Assembly (NCBI GenBank): GCA_030536555.1
Contig: JAUNPU010000017.1
Span: 1-64,000 of the forward strand
Source: Eubacteriales bacterium
GTDB taxonomy: Bacteria; Bacillota; Clostridia; Lachnospirales; Lachnospiraceae
DNA: 64,000 nt
Direction: 5' to 3'
In this document: positions 12,294 through 21,628 of the stretch, in pieces
Layout of the letters: every line of letters starts with the position of its first letter
Position numbering within the stretch: position 1 is the first letter of the stretch
Translations under genes and position numbers: made by a program
Notes under the pieces: generated by a model
Seen by the model: only the letters and a program-made list of their open reading frames with translations
Database searches by the model: none
What the model was told of the DNA's origin: nothing

Positions 12294-12509
12294 ATGATTA
12301 AGAAGTTTTTGATATTGCTGATACGCGGTTACCAGATCTTTCTGTCGCCGCTTAAGGTGTATACTCACTGTATCTACACACCTACGTGTTCTCAATACGC
12401 CATTGAAGCACTTCAGAAGTATGGTGTTGTGAAAGGACTATGGTTGTCCGTGAGGAGGATACTTCGGTGCCACCCATGGGCAGAAGGCGGTTATGATCCC
12501 GTTCCGTAA
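12294..12509 (+). CDS. yidD: Membrane protein insertion efficiency factor YidD
   Basis: A 71-residue member of the YidD family, with the hallmark cysteine pattern [17 protein letters not shown] and RILRCHPW followed by GGYDPVP. YidD homologues assist YidC-dependent insertion. It is packed between rnpA (4 bp) and yidC (20 bp), the normal order. Confidence 0.95.
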   Translation: MIKKFLILLIRGYQIFLSPLKVYTHCIYTPTCSQYAIEALQKYGVVKGLWLSVRRILRCHPWAEGGYDPVP

Positions 12510-12529
12510 CGCATGAGGAGGTAAACAGA

Positions 12530-13834
12530 TTGGATTACTTAGTACTTACAAAGTCCGGGGGGATGATCCTGGGACCGGTATCCACGATTCTTGGATGGAT
12601 TATGGATGCCTTATTCCGGTTTACCAGCACATTTGGGGTGCTGAACATTGGTTTATGTATCATTTTATTTACTTTGGTTGTGAAATTACTCATGTTCCCG
12701 CTGACCATCAAGCAGCAGAAATCCTCCAAGCTGATGGCAGTGATGCAGCCTGAACTGCAGGCAATTCAGGCGAAGTACAAGGGCAAGTCAGATCAGGATT
12801 CCATGATGCGGATGAATGTGGAGACCAAGGCTGTATACGAGAAGTATGGCACGTCCATGACAGGCGGATGCTTACAGCTGGTGATCCAGATGCCGATTCT
12901 GTTTGCTCTGTACCGTGTTATCTATAATATTCCTGCTTATGTAGGTTCCGTGAAGGAATACTTCATGCAGGTTGTGTATGCAATCAGCGGTGTGACCGAT
13001 GCCGCTGCCATGCCGGCAGGCGCTGCGGACAGTCTGATGCAGTTTGCCACCGATCATGGTGTATCCCTGACCACCATGCCGGTACTGGGAGATCTGACCG
13101 GATTATCCGGTGAGGCTCTGGCCAACAAGATGGTCGATATCCTTTATAAGTTCAATCCGGCTCACTGGACCGAGCTTGGCAATGCATTCCCCGGCGCAGC
13201 ATCTGCAATCGCGGAGAATTCTGCTGTCATCGAGGGCATGAACTCCTTTATGGGCATGAACCTGGCTACGAATCCGTGGCAGGGCTTTACCCCGAACCTT
13301 CTTTGGATCATCCCGATCCTGGCAGGTGTGACACAGTGGTACAGTGCGCAGCTGATGATGGCGAACCAGAGCCAGCCTCAGGATGAGAATTCCACCAGCG
13401 CACAGATGATGAAGCAGATGAACGTGATGATGCCGTTGATGTCCGTATTTTTCTGCTTTACATTCCCGGCAGCAATCGGTATCTACTGGGTAGCCAGCAG
13501 TGTGTTCCAGATCATCCAGCAGTGGATCGTAAATGCTTATCTGAATCGGGTAGACATTGACGACATGATCAGGAAGAACATGGAGAAGGCCAACGCGAAG
13601 CGTGCGAAGAAGGGACTTCCGCCGCAGAAGATCACGGAGAATGCGACTGCAAACTTGAAGAACATTCAGGCAGCTCAGGATCGTGAGGCTGCAAAACGTG
13701 CTGAGAAGGTGGAAAAATCCAAAGAGCAGATGAAGGAGTCCAGCGCATACTATAACGCAGACGCAAAGCCGGGAAGTCTGGCTTCGAAGGCGGGTATGGT
13801 TGCGAAGTACAACGAGAAGCACGATAAGAAATAG
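12530..13834 (+). CDS. yidC: Membrane insertase YidC/SpoIIIJ (TTG start)
   Basis: A 434-residue Oxa1/Alb3/YidC insertase that places proteins in the membrane with or without Sec. Start is TTG at 12530, supported by AGGAGGT at 12516-12522. Hydrophobic segments include LNIGLCIILFTLVVKLLMF, the family block KQQKSSKLMAVMQPELQ, and a C-terminal cluster ending IGIYWVASSVFQIIQQW. A loop of about 100 residues between segments (residues 150-250) is longer than in many relatives. The last 85 residues are a charged Lys/Glu/Ala tail likely to contact ribosomes. No lipobox is seen. Confidence 0.93.
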   Translation: MDYLVLTKSGGMILGPVSTILGWIMDALFRFTSTFGVLNIGLCIILFTLVVKLLMFPLTIKQQKSSKLMAVMQPELQAIQAKYKGKSDQDSMMRMNVETKAVYEKYGTSMTGGCLQLVIQMPILFALYRVIYNIPAYVGSVKEYFMQVVYAISGVTDAAAMPAGAADSLMQFATDHGVSLTTMPVLGDLTGLSGEALANKMVDILYKFNPAHWTELGNAFPGAASAIAENSAVIEGMNSFMGMNLATNPWQGFTPNLLWIIPILAGVTQWYSAQLMMANQSQPQDENSTSAQMMKQMNVMMPLMSVFFCFTFPAAIGIYWVASSVFQIIQQWIVNAYLNRVDIDDMIRKNMEKANAKRAKKGLPPQKITENATANLKNIQAAQDREAAKRAEKVEKSKEQMKESSAYYNADAKPGSLASKAGMVAKYNEKHDKK

Positions 13835-13846
13835 GGGGAAACCGCA

Positions 13847-15070
13847 ATGGATATGATTACAGTTTCTGCAAAGACATTGGATGAAGCGATTACCAAGGCA
13901 TTGCTTGAATTACAGACAACAAGTGATCATCTGCATTATGAAGTAATTCAGAAAGAAAGCTCAGGAATTCTTGGTATCTTCGGCGTAAAGCCGTGTATCA
14001 TCCGTGCCAGAGTGATGAGCGAGGAAGAAGAAAAGGCGCTTAAGAAAGCGGCTGCCGACAAGGAACGGGCAGCAAAGGCTGCTGAGCGGGAGGCTGCGAA
14101 GGCAGCTTCCAAGCCGGTGGAGAAGGCTCCGGTGAAGGCAGAAGAGAAGAAGGCAGAGAAGCCTGCGGCAAAGCCGGCTGTGAAACCGGCAGAGCGGGTA
14201 TCTGAGAAGCCTGCGGCAGAGGTTAAGTCTGACCGTCCGGCAGGCAGACCGGCTGCGAAGAACTTCGAGAAGCGGGATTCTGGAAGAAGAGAAGGCCGCA
14301 GAGACTTTGACCGCAAGAAGGAACAGCCGAAGCGGGAGGAGCGCCCGGCAGCAGCAGAGGAAGCTGCACCGGCACCGAAGGCAAAGGCACCGGTGAATGT
14401 GGATGTTGAGAAGGTGCAGAAGGATGCGAAGGAGTTCCTGGTACAGGTATTTGGCGCCATGGGCATGGAAGTGACCATTGAGACTGCATTTGATGAGGCT
14501 GAAGGTGAGCTTCAGGTGATGATGGCAGGCGACGATATGGGTATCCTGATCGGAAAGCGCGGTCAGACTCTGGATTCTCTGCAGTATCTGGTGAGCCTTG
14601 TGGTGAACAAGGAGACTGAGGGCTACCTGAGAGTGAAGCTGGACACAGAGAACTACCGTGAGAGAAGAAAAGAGACTCTGGAGACCCTGGCTAAGAACAT
14701 TTCTTACAAGGTAAAGCGCACTAAGCGCCCGGTATCCTTAGAGCCGATGAATCCTTATGAGAGACGTATCATCCACTCTGCACTTCAGAATGATCGTTAT
14801 GTGACCACCAGAAGTGAGGGTGAGGATCCCTACCGCCATGTGGTGATCTCCCTGAAGAAGGAAGCTTATGCAGGCGGCGGCAGAAAAGACCGGTATCCGG
14901 CTCGCAGAGACAATCGGAACCGTGACCGCAGACCGGGGGAGAAGAACTTTGACCGCGGTGAGAGAAGTGCAGAGCGCAGTGCTGAGAGAAACGCGGAGCG
15001 CAGTGCTGAGAGAAGCATCGAGCGCAATGTGGAGAGAGCGCCGAAGGCGGCTGAGAATCCGGCAGAGTAA
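13847..15070 (+). CDS. khpB: RNA-binding protein Jag/KhpB with expanded low-complexity linkers
   Basis: A 407-residue three-domain protein. The N-terminal Jag_N domain (MDMITVSAKTLDEAITKAL to about residue 55) is followed by about 125 residues of Ala/Lys/Glu/Pro, then a KH domain (GDDMGILIGKRGQTLDSLQYL) and an R3H domain (PYERRIIHSALQND). A final Arg/Asp/Asn-rich tail ends in ERSA/ERNA four-residue repeats at about 14951-15045. KhpB proteins bind RNA and affect cell envelope genes. The gene directly follows yidC (12 bp), the conserved spoIIIJ-jag pair. The linkers are much longer than in B. subtilis Jag. Confidence 0.93.
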   Translation: MDMITVSAKTLDEAITKALLELQTTSDHLHYEVIQKESSGILGIFGVKPCIIRARVMSEEEEKALKKAAADKERAAKAAEREAAKAASKPVEKAPVKAEEKKAEKPAAKPAVKPAERVSEKPAAEVKSDRPAGRPAAKNFEKRDSGRREGRRDFDRKKEQPKREERPAAAEEAAPAPKAKAPVNVDVEKVQKDAKEFLVQVFGAMGMEVTIETAFDEAEGELQVMMAGDDMGILIGKRGQTLDSLQYLVSLVVNKETEGYLRVKLDTENYRERRKETLETLAKNISYKVKRTKRPVSLEPMNPYERRIIHSALQNDRYVTTRSEGEDPYRHVVISLKKEAYAGGGRKDRYPARRDNRNRDRRPGEKNFDRGERSAERSAERNAERSAERSIERNVERAPKAAENPAE

Positions 15071-15103
15071 GAAGTATTAAGGTTTGACAGGATAGAAAAC
15101 GGG

Positions 15104-15146
15104 GGTGTCTGGTAGTGGTTTGACCACCACCGGACACCTCTTTTCC
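15104..15146 (+). terminator. Terminator after khpB
   Basis: Stem GGTGTCTGGTAGTGGT (15104-15119) pairs with ACCACCACCGGACACC (15123-15138) with two weak positions, followed by a T-rich run. It separates the rpmH-khpB unit from mnmE. Confidence 0.8.
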
Positions 15147-15163
15147 TCTTTTGGAGGTGTGAG

Positions 15164-16552
15164 ATGCATAGCAGGAAGACGACAGATACCATAGCGGCGA
15201 TTGCGACCGCCATGAGCAGCTCCGGCATAGGAATCGTGCGAATCAGCGGCAGCGATGCCATCACGATAGCGGATCAGATATTTAAGAGCAAAAAAGCCGG
15301 AAAGACATTACGGGAAGTGCCGACCCATACCATTCATTACGGTGTGATTCAGGATGGGGCAGAGGTGCTGGATGAGGTGCTGGCAGTTGTGATGCGGGGA
15401 CCCCACAGCTACACAGCAGAAGACACGGTGGAGATTGACTGCCACGGCGGTGTCCTGATGATGAAAAAAATACTGGAGACAGTAATCAAATATGGTGCAA
15501 GACCGGCGGAGCCGGGAGAATTTACCAGGCGGGCATTTTTAAACGGGCGGATCGACCTGTCTCAGGCAGAGGCAGTGATGGATGTGATCAACTCCAGCAA
15601 TGAGTATGCCATGAAGAGCTCAGTCAGCCAGCTGAAGGGCTCCGTATCCAGAAAGGTGAAGAAGCTGCGGGAGGACATCCTGTACCAGATCGCCTATATC
15701 GAGTCGGCGCTGGATGACCCGGAGCATATCTCCTTAGACGGGTATGAGGAGGAGCTTCTAAAGGTTCTCGAACCGATGATTGCGGATGTGGAGCATCTGG
15801 TGCGGTCTGCCGACAATGGAAAGATCGTGTCAGAGGGAATCAAGACGGTCATTCTGGGAAAGCCCAACGCAGGCAAATCCTCGCTGATGAATGTGCTGGT
15901 GGGAGAGGAGCGGGCGATTGTCACCGACATTGCCGGAACCACCCGGGACACTCTGGAGGAGCAGATCCGTCTGCAGGGCATAACGCTGAATGTGATCGAC
16001 ACGGCAGGCATCCGGGAGACGGAGGATGTGGTGGAGAAGATCGGCGTGTCCAGGGCGAAGACCATGGCGGATGAGGCGGACCTGATCATCTATGTGGTGG
16101 ACGGTTCCTGTCCGCTGGATGAAAATGACGCCATGATCATGGAATTGATTCGAGACAGAAAGGCTGTGGTGCTGCTCAACAAGACGGACCTTGAGATGGT
16201 GGTGAGCCAGGAAGAGCTGGCAGCAAAGACCGGACAGCCGGTGATCGCCATATCCGCCAAGGAGGAGACGGGAATCGAGCAGCTGGAACAGACCATTCAG
16301 GGTATGTTTTACGAAGGAAAGCTGGACTTCAATGACGAGATCATGATTACCAATGTGCGTCACAAGACGGCTCTTTCCGACACGCTGGCAAGCCTTAAGA
16401 TGGTGAGGCAGAGCATTTACGACGGAATGCCGGAGGATTTCCTGACCATCGATCTGATGGATGCCTATGAGCAGCTGGGAAGCATCATCGGAGAAGCGGT
16501 GGAGGATGACCTGGTCAATGAGATATTCCGGAAATTCTGTACCGGTAAGTAA
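15164..16552 (+). CDS. mnmE: tRNA uridine-5-carboxymethylaminomethyl(34) synthesis GTPase MnmE
   Basis: A 462-residue GTPase that with MnmG modifies U34 of some tRNAs. The N-terminal folate-binding domain starts TIAAIATAMSSSGIGIVRISG, the G domain has GKPNAGKSSLMN, DIAGTTRDT, DTAGI and NKTD, and the C-terminal FCTGK carries the catalytic cysteine (usually FCIGK). GGAGGTG stands just before the ATG. It is 77 bp upstream of mnmG. Confidence 0.96.
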   Translation: MHSRKTTDTIAAIATAMSSSGIGIVRISGSDAITIADQIFKSKKAGKTLREVPTHTIHYGVIQDGAEVLDEVLAVVMRGPHSYTAEDTVEIDCHGGVLMMKKILETVIKYGARPAEPGEFTRRAFLNGRIDLSQAEAVMDVINSSNEYAMKSSVSQLKGSVSRKVKKLREDILYQIAYIESALDDPEHISLDGYEEELLKVLEPMIADVEHLVRSADNGKIVSEGIKTVILGKPNAGKSSLMNVLVGEERAIVTDIAGTTRDTLEEQIRLQGITLNVIDTAGIRETEDVVEKIGVSRAKTMADEADLIIYVVDGSCPLDENDAMIMELIRDRKAVVLLNKTDLEMVVSQEELAAKTGQPVIAISAKEETGIEQLEQTIQGMFYEGKLDFNDEIMITNVRHKTALSDTLASLKMVRQSIYDGMPEDFLTIDLMDAYEQLGSIIGEAVEDDLVNEIFRKFCTGK

Positions 16553-16629
16553 TTAACAGCGTGAGAGAACGAGATGGTGACTGTGAAATGGTGAGCAGTT
16601 GCCATGAATGACAGTCAGGAGGACAGAAC

Positions 16630-18519
16630 ATGCCGAATTTAGAAGAGACATATGATATTGTGGTGGTCGGCGCCGGACATGCAGGATGCGAGGCGGCGCT
16701 GGCCTGTGCGAGACTGGGAATGGAGACGATTGTATTTACGGTCAGTGTGGACAGCATTGCCCTGATGCCGTGCAATCCGAATATCGGCGGAAGCTCCAAG
16801 GGCCATCTGGTGCGGGAGCTGGACGCTCTGGGCGGAGAGATGGGCAGGAATATTGATAAGACCTTCATCCAGTCCAAGATGTTAAATGAGTCCAAGGGAC
16901 CGGCAGTCCATTCTCTGCGTGCCCAGGCGGACAAGCAGGATTACAGCAGACAGATGCGCCGGACGCTGGAAAATACGGACCATCTGACGGTACGCCAGGC
17001 AGAGGTGACGGAGATTATGGTGGAGGACCATCAGATCGCCGGCGTCAGGACATTTTCCGGCGCAGTCTACCGTGCAAAGGCGGTGGTGCTGTGTACGGGA
17101 ACCTACCTGAAGGCCCGGTGTATTTACGGAGATGTGAGCAACTATACGGGACCCAATGGTCTGCAGGCGGCAAACCATCTGACGGATTCCCTGATTGCCA
17201 ACGGAATCGAGATGTTCCGGTTCAAGACGGGAACTCCGGCGCGGGTGGATAAACGCAGCATTGATTTTTCTAAAATGGAAGAGCAGTTTGGCGATGAGAG
17301 AGTGGTGCCGTTTTCATTTTCCACGGATCCGGAGTCGGTGCAGAAGGAGCAGGTATCCTGCTGGCTGACCTACACCAATGAGAATACCCACGAGATCATC
17401 CGGGGGAATCTGGACCGCTCGCCGCTGTTCTCCGGGGCAATCGAGGGAACGGGACCGCGCTACTGCCCGTCCATCGAGGATAAGGTGGTGAAGTTTCCGG
17501 ACAAGAACCGGCATCAGGTGTTCGTGGAGCCGGAGGGACTGTATACCAACGAGATGTACTTAGGCGGCATGTCCAGTTCCCTGCCGGAGGATGTGCAGTA
17601 CGCCATGTACCGCACCGTTCCGGGACTGGAAAATGTCAAAGTTGTTCGAAATGCATATGCAATCGAGTATGATTGCATCAATTCTCTTCAGCTGAAGCCT
17701 TCCCTGGAATTCAAGGCAATCCGGGGACTGTTCAGCGGCGGTCAGTTCAACGGAAGCTCCGGATATGAGGAGGCAGCCGTGCAGGGCTTTATGGCAGGTG
17801 TCAATGCAGCCATGGAGATATTGGGACGGGAGCCATTTGTGCTGGACCGCTCTCAGGCATATATCGGCGTGCTGATTGATGATCTGGTGACCAAGGAGAA
17901 TCACGAGCCCTACCGGATGATGACCTCCCGGGCTGAGTATCGCCTGCTTCTGCGTCAGGATAACGCCGATCTGAGACTGCGGGCAATCGGTCATGAGATC
18001 GGTCTGGTGGATGATGCGACCTATGAGAAGACTCTTCAGAAGGAGCGGGACATTGCAGCAGAGGTGGAGCGGCTGGAGAGCACCAACGTAGGTGCCAACG
18101 CCAGGGTTCAGGACTTCCTGGAGCGCTACGGAAGCACCCCCCTGAAGACCGGCGCAACCATGGCAGAACTGGTTCGCAGACCGGAGCTTAATTATTTTAT
18201 GTTAACTGAAATCGACCCCAATCGACCAGAGTTGCCGGAGGATACCGCAAAACAGGTTGACATAAATATAAAATACGAAGGATACCTACGCCGCCAGCAG
18301 CAGCAGGTGGCACAGTTTAAGAAGCTGGAGAGCAAAAAGCTTTCCCCTGACTTTGACTACAGTACCGTAGGAAGCCTGCGGCGAGAGGCTGTGCAGAAGC
18401 TGAATCAGCATAAACCGGCTTCCATCGGACAGGCATCCCGCATTTCAGGCGTATCACCGGCAGATATTTCCGTGCTGCTGGTACATCTGGAGCAGATGCG
18501 GCACGGTAAGAATGACTGA
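16630..18519 (+). CDS. mnmG: tRNA uridine-5-carboxymethylaminomethyl(34) synthesis enzyme MnmG
   Basis: A 629-residue FAD protein and partner of MnmE. The dinucleotide-binding motif [15 protein letters not shown] lies at residues 12-26, and signature stretches [16 protein letters not shown] and [21 protein letters not shown] are present. The C-terminal helical domain ends with [18 protein letters not shown]. Length is normal. It precedes rsmG by 26 bp. Confidence 0.97.
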   Translation: MPNLEETYDIVVVGAGHAGCEAALACARLGMETIVFTVSVDSIALMPCNPNIGGSSKGHLVRELDALGGEMGRNIDKTFIQSKMLNESKGPAVHSLRAQADKQDYSRQMRRTLENTDHLTVRQAEVTEIMVEDHQIAGVRTFSGAVYRAKAVVLCTGTYLKARCIYGDVSNYTGPNGLQAANHLTDSLIANGIEMFRFKTGTPARVDKRSIDFSKMEEQFGDERVVPFSFSTDPESVQKEQVSCWLTYTNENTHEIIRGNLDRSPLFSGAIEGTGPRYCPSIEDKVVKFPDKNRHQVFVEPEGLYTNEMYLGGMSSSLPEDVQYAMYRTVPGLENVKVVRNAYAIEYDCINSLQLKPSLEFKAIRGLFSGGQFNGSSGYEEAAVQGFMAGVNAAMEILGREPFVLDRSQAYIGVLIDDLVTKENHEPYRMMTSRAEYRLLLRQDNADLRLRAIGHEIGLVDDATYEKTLQKERDIAAEVERLESTNVGANARVQDFLERYGSTPLKTGATMAELVRRPELNYFMLTEIDPNRPELPEDTAKQVDINIKYEGYLRRQQQQVAQFKKLESKKLSPDFDYSTVGSLRREAVQKLNQHKPASIGQASRISGVSPADISVLLVHLEQMRHGKND

Positions 18520-18545
18520 GCCAGATATCAACAAAAGGAGGAAGT

Positions 18546-19277
18546 ATGGAACAGAATTTTGTGGATAAGATGAACTCCGGGCTTCAGGAGCTGGGGATAA
18601 GTCTGACAGAGAAGCAGATGAATCAGTTTTTCCAGTATTATGAGATGCTGATTGAGTGGAATAAGGTGATGAATCTGACGGCAATCACGGAGCTGGATGA
18701 AGTGATCAGCAAGCATTTCGTAGACAGTCTGGCGCTGGTAAAGGCAGTGGATCAGCTGGAAGAGAACGATGCCCGCATCATCGATGTGGGGACGGGAGCA
18801 GGTTTCCCTGGAATCCCGCTGAAGATTGCATTCCCGGGTCTGAGGCTGACGCTGCTTGATTCCCTGAACAAGAGAATCAAGTTCCTGAATGAAGTGATCA
18901 GTCAGCTGGGGCTGGAAGACATTACGACTATCCACGGACGTGCCGAGGACTTCGGAAGAAATCCGGAGTACCGGGAGCAGTTCGACTACTGCGTGTCCCG
19001 TGCGGTTGCAAATGCGGCAACCTTGTCAGAATACTGCCTGCCTTTTGTAAAGGTGGGAGGGTGCTTCGTACCTTATAAGTCTGGCAAGATTGATGAAGAG
19101 CTGGCGACCGGAGCGAAAGCAATCGGGGTCTTAGGCGGCGCGGTGGAGGATGTGATCCGCTTTGAACTTACGTCTGCTGATGCCGACCGGGCACTGGTGG
19201 TGATTCGGAAGAAGGAGAAGACCGCAAAAAGGTTTCCGAGGAAGGCGGGAGTGCCGTCGAAGGAACCGATAGGGTGA
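18546..19277 (+). CDS. rsmG: 16S rRNA (guanine-N7)-methyltransferase RsmG
   Basis: A 243-residue SAM-dependent methyltransferase that methylates G527 of 16S rRNA. The SAM motif IIDVGTGAGFPGIPLKI and the block DSLNKRIKFLNEV are clear, and the N-terminal NLTAITE segment is typical. Loss of RsmG gives low-level streptomycin resistance in other bacteria. AAAAGGAGGAAGT precedes the ATG. It closes the mnmE-mnmG-rsmG unit and is followed by a 0.9-kb gene-free stretch. Confidence 0.95.
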   Translation: MEQNFVDKMNSGLQELGISLTEKQMNQFFQYYEMLIEWNKVMNLTAITELDEVISKHFVDSLALVKAVDQLEENDARIIDVGTGAGFPGIPLKIAFPGLRLTLLDSLNKRIKFLNEVISQLGLEDITTIHGRAEDFGRNPEYREQFDYCVSRAVANAATLSEYCLPFVKVGGCFVPYKSGKIDEELATGAKAIGVLGGAVEDVIRFELTSADADRALVVIRKKEKTAKRFPRKAGVPSKEPIG

Positions 19278-19351
19278 GTGATAGTTGATGGGGGGTACAC
19301 AATATGGATGTGTGGGTATATCTACAGGTACATCTATGGGTACGCCGTGAA

Positions 19352-19584
19352 GCAGACTGGCAGAAGCCGTCACTCCTTTTCTCTCATCGGAAGTTGCTAA
19401 GCATTCATTCTGCCTGCGTAACTGCCGCGGGCAACTCGTGAATGTACCTGATGTACATTCCCTCAAACATGGCCCGCTAAAAATCCCGTTCTGTAAACGG
19501 GATTTTTTCAGTTACTCCGGCAGCCTGAACGCTAATCAACTTCTCGATTCGTTCACATGTCGCTCCTTGCTCCTGCCAGCCTGC
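19352..19584 (-). repeat. Structured intergenic element, copy A
   Basis: About 233 bp that fold as nested helices: outer stem 19352-19363 with 19573-19584 (one mismatch), P1 19390-19396 with 19537-19543, hairpin P2 19440-19447 with 19453-19460, and hairpin P3 19479-19490 with 19496-19507. A second copy lies in inverted orientation at 19888-20128 with the same core length of 154 bp. In copy B the outer-stem differences become G-U pairs only in its plus-strand transcript, which corresponds to the minus strand here, so the minus strand may be the sense strand. Function is unknown. P3 with its T-run may also serve as the rsmG terminator. Confidence 0.75.
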
Positions 19585-19706
19585 TTCACGGCTGTGCACT
19601 GGCTGCTACTTATGTATGATACGCGGTATTTTGTATTGTATCAACTATGTAAGAAATGTAAAAAGCGTAGGGGCTGGGTTGGTGGAATGTAGCTGCGTAG
19701 TGTAGG

Positions 19707-19865
19707 AGATTAGTTTGTCAGAAAGTATGGTGTTGTAAATCAGATTGTTAGATGTGTTTTGTGATAGACTAGTTTGCCAAGAAGCAGGTTGCTATAAATC
19801 AGTTTTATAGAAGTGACTAGTAGAAGAGTAGTTTACTGGGAAGCCAGAAAAGCTTTTCAGAAATC
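19707..19865. repeat. Degenerate 59-bp tandem repeat, about 2.6 units
   Basis: Units begin at 19707, 19766 and 19825. The first two share AGAYTAGTTTGYCARGAAG and a TAAATCAG block at the same offset; the third is more eroded. No reading frame, promoter or terminator is apparent. It fills the gap between the two inverted copies of the structured element. Confidence 0.65.
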
Positions 19866-19887
19866 AGCTCATGAATAGAACCAGCAA

Positions 19888-20128
19888 CGGGGCAGGCTGG
19901 CAGAGGGGGCGGGCGACATTGAGCGAGTTTCGCAACTGGTTTGTGTTCAGCATGTCGGAGCAGGTGTGAAATTCCCGTTTTCAGGACGGGAATTTCAGTG
20001 GGACCTGTTTGAGAAAATGGACATCGGTCCATTTTCGAGTTGTCCCACGGCGCCTGCGCAGGCAGGATGAACGCTTACCAGTTGCCAACGCAGCGACCAG
20101 GAGCCGCCCACTCTGTCAGTCTGCCCCG
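19888..20128 (+). repeat. Structured intergenic element, copy B (inverted)
   Basis: About 241 bp. The outer stem is 19888-19905 with 20111-20128 (18 bp, two G-U pairs on the plus strand). P1 is 19932-19940 with 20077-20085, P3 is 19967-19978 with 19986-19997 (12 bp), and P2 is 20013-20022 with 20027-20036 (10 bp). It aligns to copy A along its whole length on the opposite strand; stem sequences differ but stay paired. Single-stranded stretches such as CTCAAACA between P2 and P3 are conserved in both copies. Confidence 0.75.
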
Positions 20129-20189
20129 CTGCGTGCGGGAGGAGAAATAGTTTTCTAAAGATTTTCTCATTCTGGTTGTCATTTCTCAT

Positions 20190-20555
20190 TTATCTTTCCG
20201 GCACAATCTCAATCCAATACCCATCCGGATCACTGATAAAGTAAATTCCCATCTTCTCATTCTCATAGCAGATAACCCCCATATCTTCATGGTGCTTATG
20301 CAGTCCTTCATAGTCATCTGTCTTGAATGCCAGATGAAACTCACATTCTCCCAGATTATAAGGCTCTGTTCTGTCACGCAGCCATGTCAGCTCCAGAGTA
20401 AAGTCGCTGGCTCCATCGCCTAAGTAAACCAGCTTAAAGGAGTCATCGGAAGCAATCTTCTCGCGGACAGGTTCCAGATTCAAAGCTTCCTTATAGAATG
20501 CGAGGCTTTTCTCCAGGTCTAATACATTGAAATTGAAATGGTTAAATTTAATCAT
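20190..20555 (-). CDS. VOC-family (glyoxalase/bleomycin-resistance fold) protein
   Basis: A 121-residue single VOC module pair. It opens MIKFNHFNFNVLDLEKSLAFY and ends FISDPDGYWIEIVPER, the glyoxalase I pattern, with H6, H75 (EFHLAF) and the final Glu as probable metal ligands. It resembles lactoylglutathione-lyase-like proteins, but Clostridia mostly lack glutathione, so another thiol or substrate is likely. It stands alone on the minus strand between copy B of the structured element and a parS site. A ribosome site AAAGGAGAACTGTT precedes the start. Confidence 0.85.
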   Translation of the reverse strand: MIKFNHFNFNVLDLEKSLAFYKEALNLEPVREKIASDDSFKLVYLGDGASDFTLELTWLRDRTEPYNLGECEFHLAFKTDDYEGLHKHHEDMGVICYENEKMGIYFISDPDGYWIEIVPER

Positions 20556-20593
20556 AACAGTTCTCCTTTGCTTTTATAATGATGCAGCAGTAA

Positions 20594-20609
20594 TGTTTCA
20601 CGTGAAACA
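20594..20609. promoter_or_regulatory. parS: parS site 1
   Basis: A perfect 16-bp palindrome TGTTTCACGTGAAACA, identical to the consensus ParB (Spo0J) binding site. It lies 39 bp upstream of the VOC gene start and 3.2 kb from parB. Confidence 0.96.
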
Positions 20610-20677
20610 TTATGCCATTTTGGTAAATCATGCAAATCAATACGAAAATACAAATGCGATTCAAAAATAGCAAATGT

Positions 20678-21628
20678 TTATCCAAAATAAGTGTGTATCA
20701 GATCAAACAGTTTAGCCGGTGCTTCTAACTGCGGATATTTCTTTGCATCGGCAATAATTGTGGTCTCAATAGCAGGATTGTGTTCTTTATATTCTTCTAA
20801 AATATCTGCAATATCGTCGCTATATTCTCCGCCTACCAGATAAATACTGTTGTCGATCTTCTTCAGTGCTTTATTGATATTGCACTTTGTGAAGTTGGAT
20901 ACGACACTGGCGTAGACTGACTTGGGGGAGCTGCCAAGGTTGGCTGACTCGTGACAAACATCGACATAACTTGCTTTTACTGAATACGGGTTGTAGAAGC
21001 AGTTGTCAGTCAGGTACTCCCGGATTGCCTTCTTGCTGGTGGCAATATGGTAGAAGAAGGTGCCAAGAATCGGGAAATCAATAACAAGCTTATAAATCTT
21101 GGATGTTTTCCCAGGAATCTGGCTGTATTCCTGCAGGCTGAGGGGGCTGATCAGCATAAGCTGATCAAACAAGTCGGGATTGTTGGCACATGCCATAACA
21201 GGGATGGATGCTGACTCACCGGTAGCAATGACATTGGTTCTGTGTCCGATCTCTGACTTGATGAAGTCGGAGATAAGCTGTACATAGAGATAGTTGGTAT
21301 AGGTCATTGCACATTTCTCAGAGCGTCCACAGCCTAAAAGGTCAATGGTATATACCGTATAGTTCTCACGAAGTTTGGGAATCAGCTGGTGCCATTCATA
21401 TCCGCTGGAAGCAGCATTGAGATCATGAATCAGAAGCAGGGGCTTGCCGGATCCGCACTTTGTATAATGAATATTGCCGAAACGCCACTTGTAGCAGAGA
21501 GACTGACTGTCAGTGGTCAGGTTCTTGGATGTCGCAGTGACCTGAATCAGTTTGTTGATGGCCGCAATAGCTGACGTAGCGCCGGCAGACAGGATAAGTA
21601 AAGTAAGTAATTTATTCTTGGTTTTCAT
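20678..21628 (-). CDS. Membrane-anchored alpha/beta-hydrolase-fold protein lacking the usual catalytic His
   Basis: A 316-residue protein with an N-terminal hydrophobic anchor (LLTLLILSAGATSAIAAI). The alpha/beta hydrolase fold follows: oxyanion region LLIHDLN, GCGRS after strand 4, and the nucleophile elbow GESAS with S139. The C-terminal block reads AKKYPQLEAPAKLF where active relatives have GHxPxxExP, so K297 replaces the catalytic histidine. A perfect AGGAGGTATTC-ATG start context is present. It may be an inactive binding or scaffold protein or use another base. It lies between the two parS sites. Confidence 0.8.
   Translation of the reverse strand: MKTKNKLLTLLILSAGATSAIAAINKLIQVTATSKNLTTDSQSLCYKWRFGNIHYTKCGSGKPLLLIHDLNAASSGYEWHQLIPKLRENYTVYTIDLLGCGRSEKCAMTYTNYLYVQLISDFIKSEIGHRTNVIATGESASIPVMACANNPDLFDQLMLISPLSLQEYSQIPGKTSKIYKLVIDFPILGTFFYHIATSKKAIREYLTDNCFYNPYSVKASYVDVCHESANLGSSPKSVYASVVSNFTKCNINKALKKIDNSIYLVGGEYSDDIADILEEYKEHNPAIETTIIADAKKYPQLEAPAKLFDLIHTYFG

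Noticed and set aside
19131..19692. Open frames on both strands over the structured element, copy A
   Set aside because: They have no ribosome sites, and the helices with paired changes explain the sequence better than any protein.
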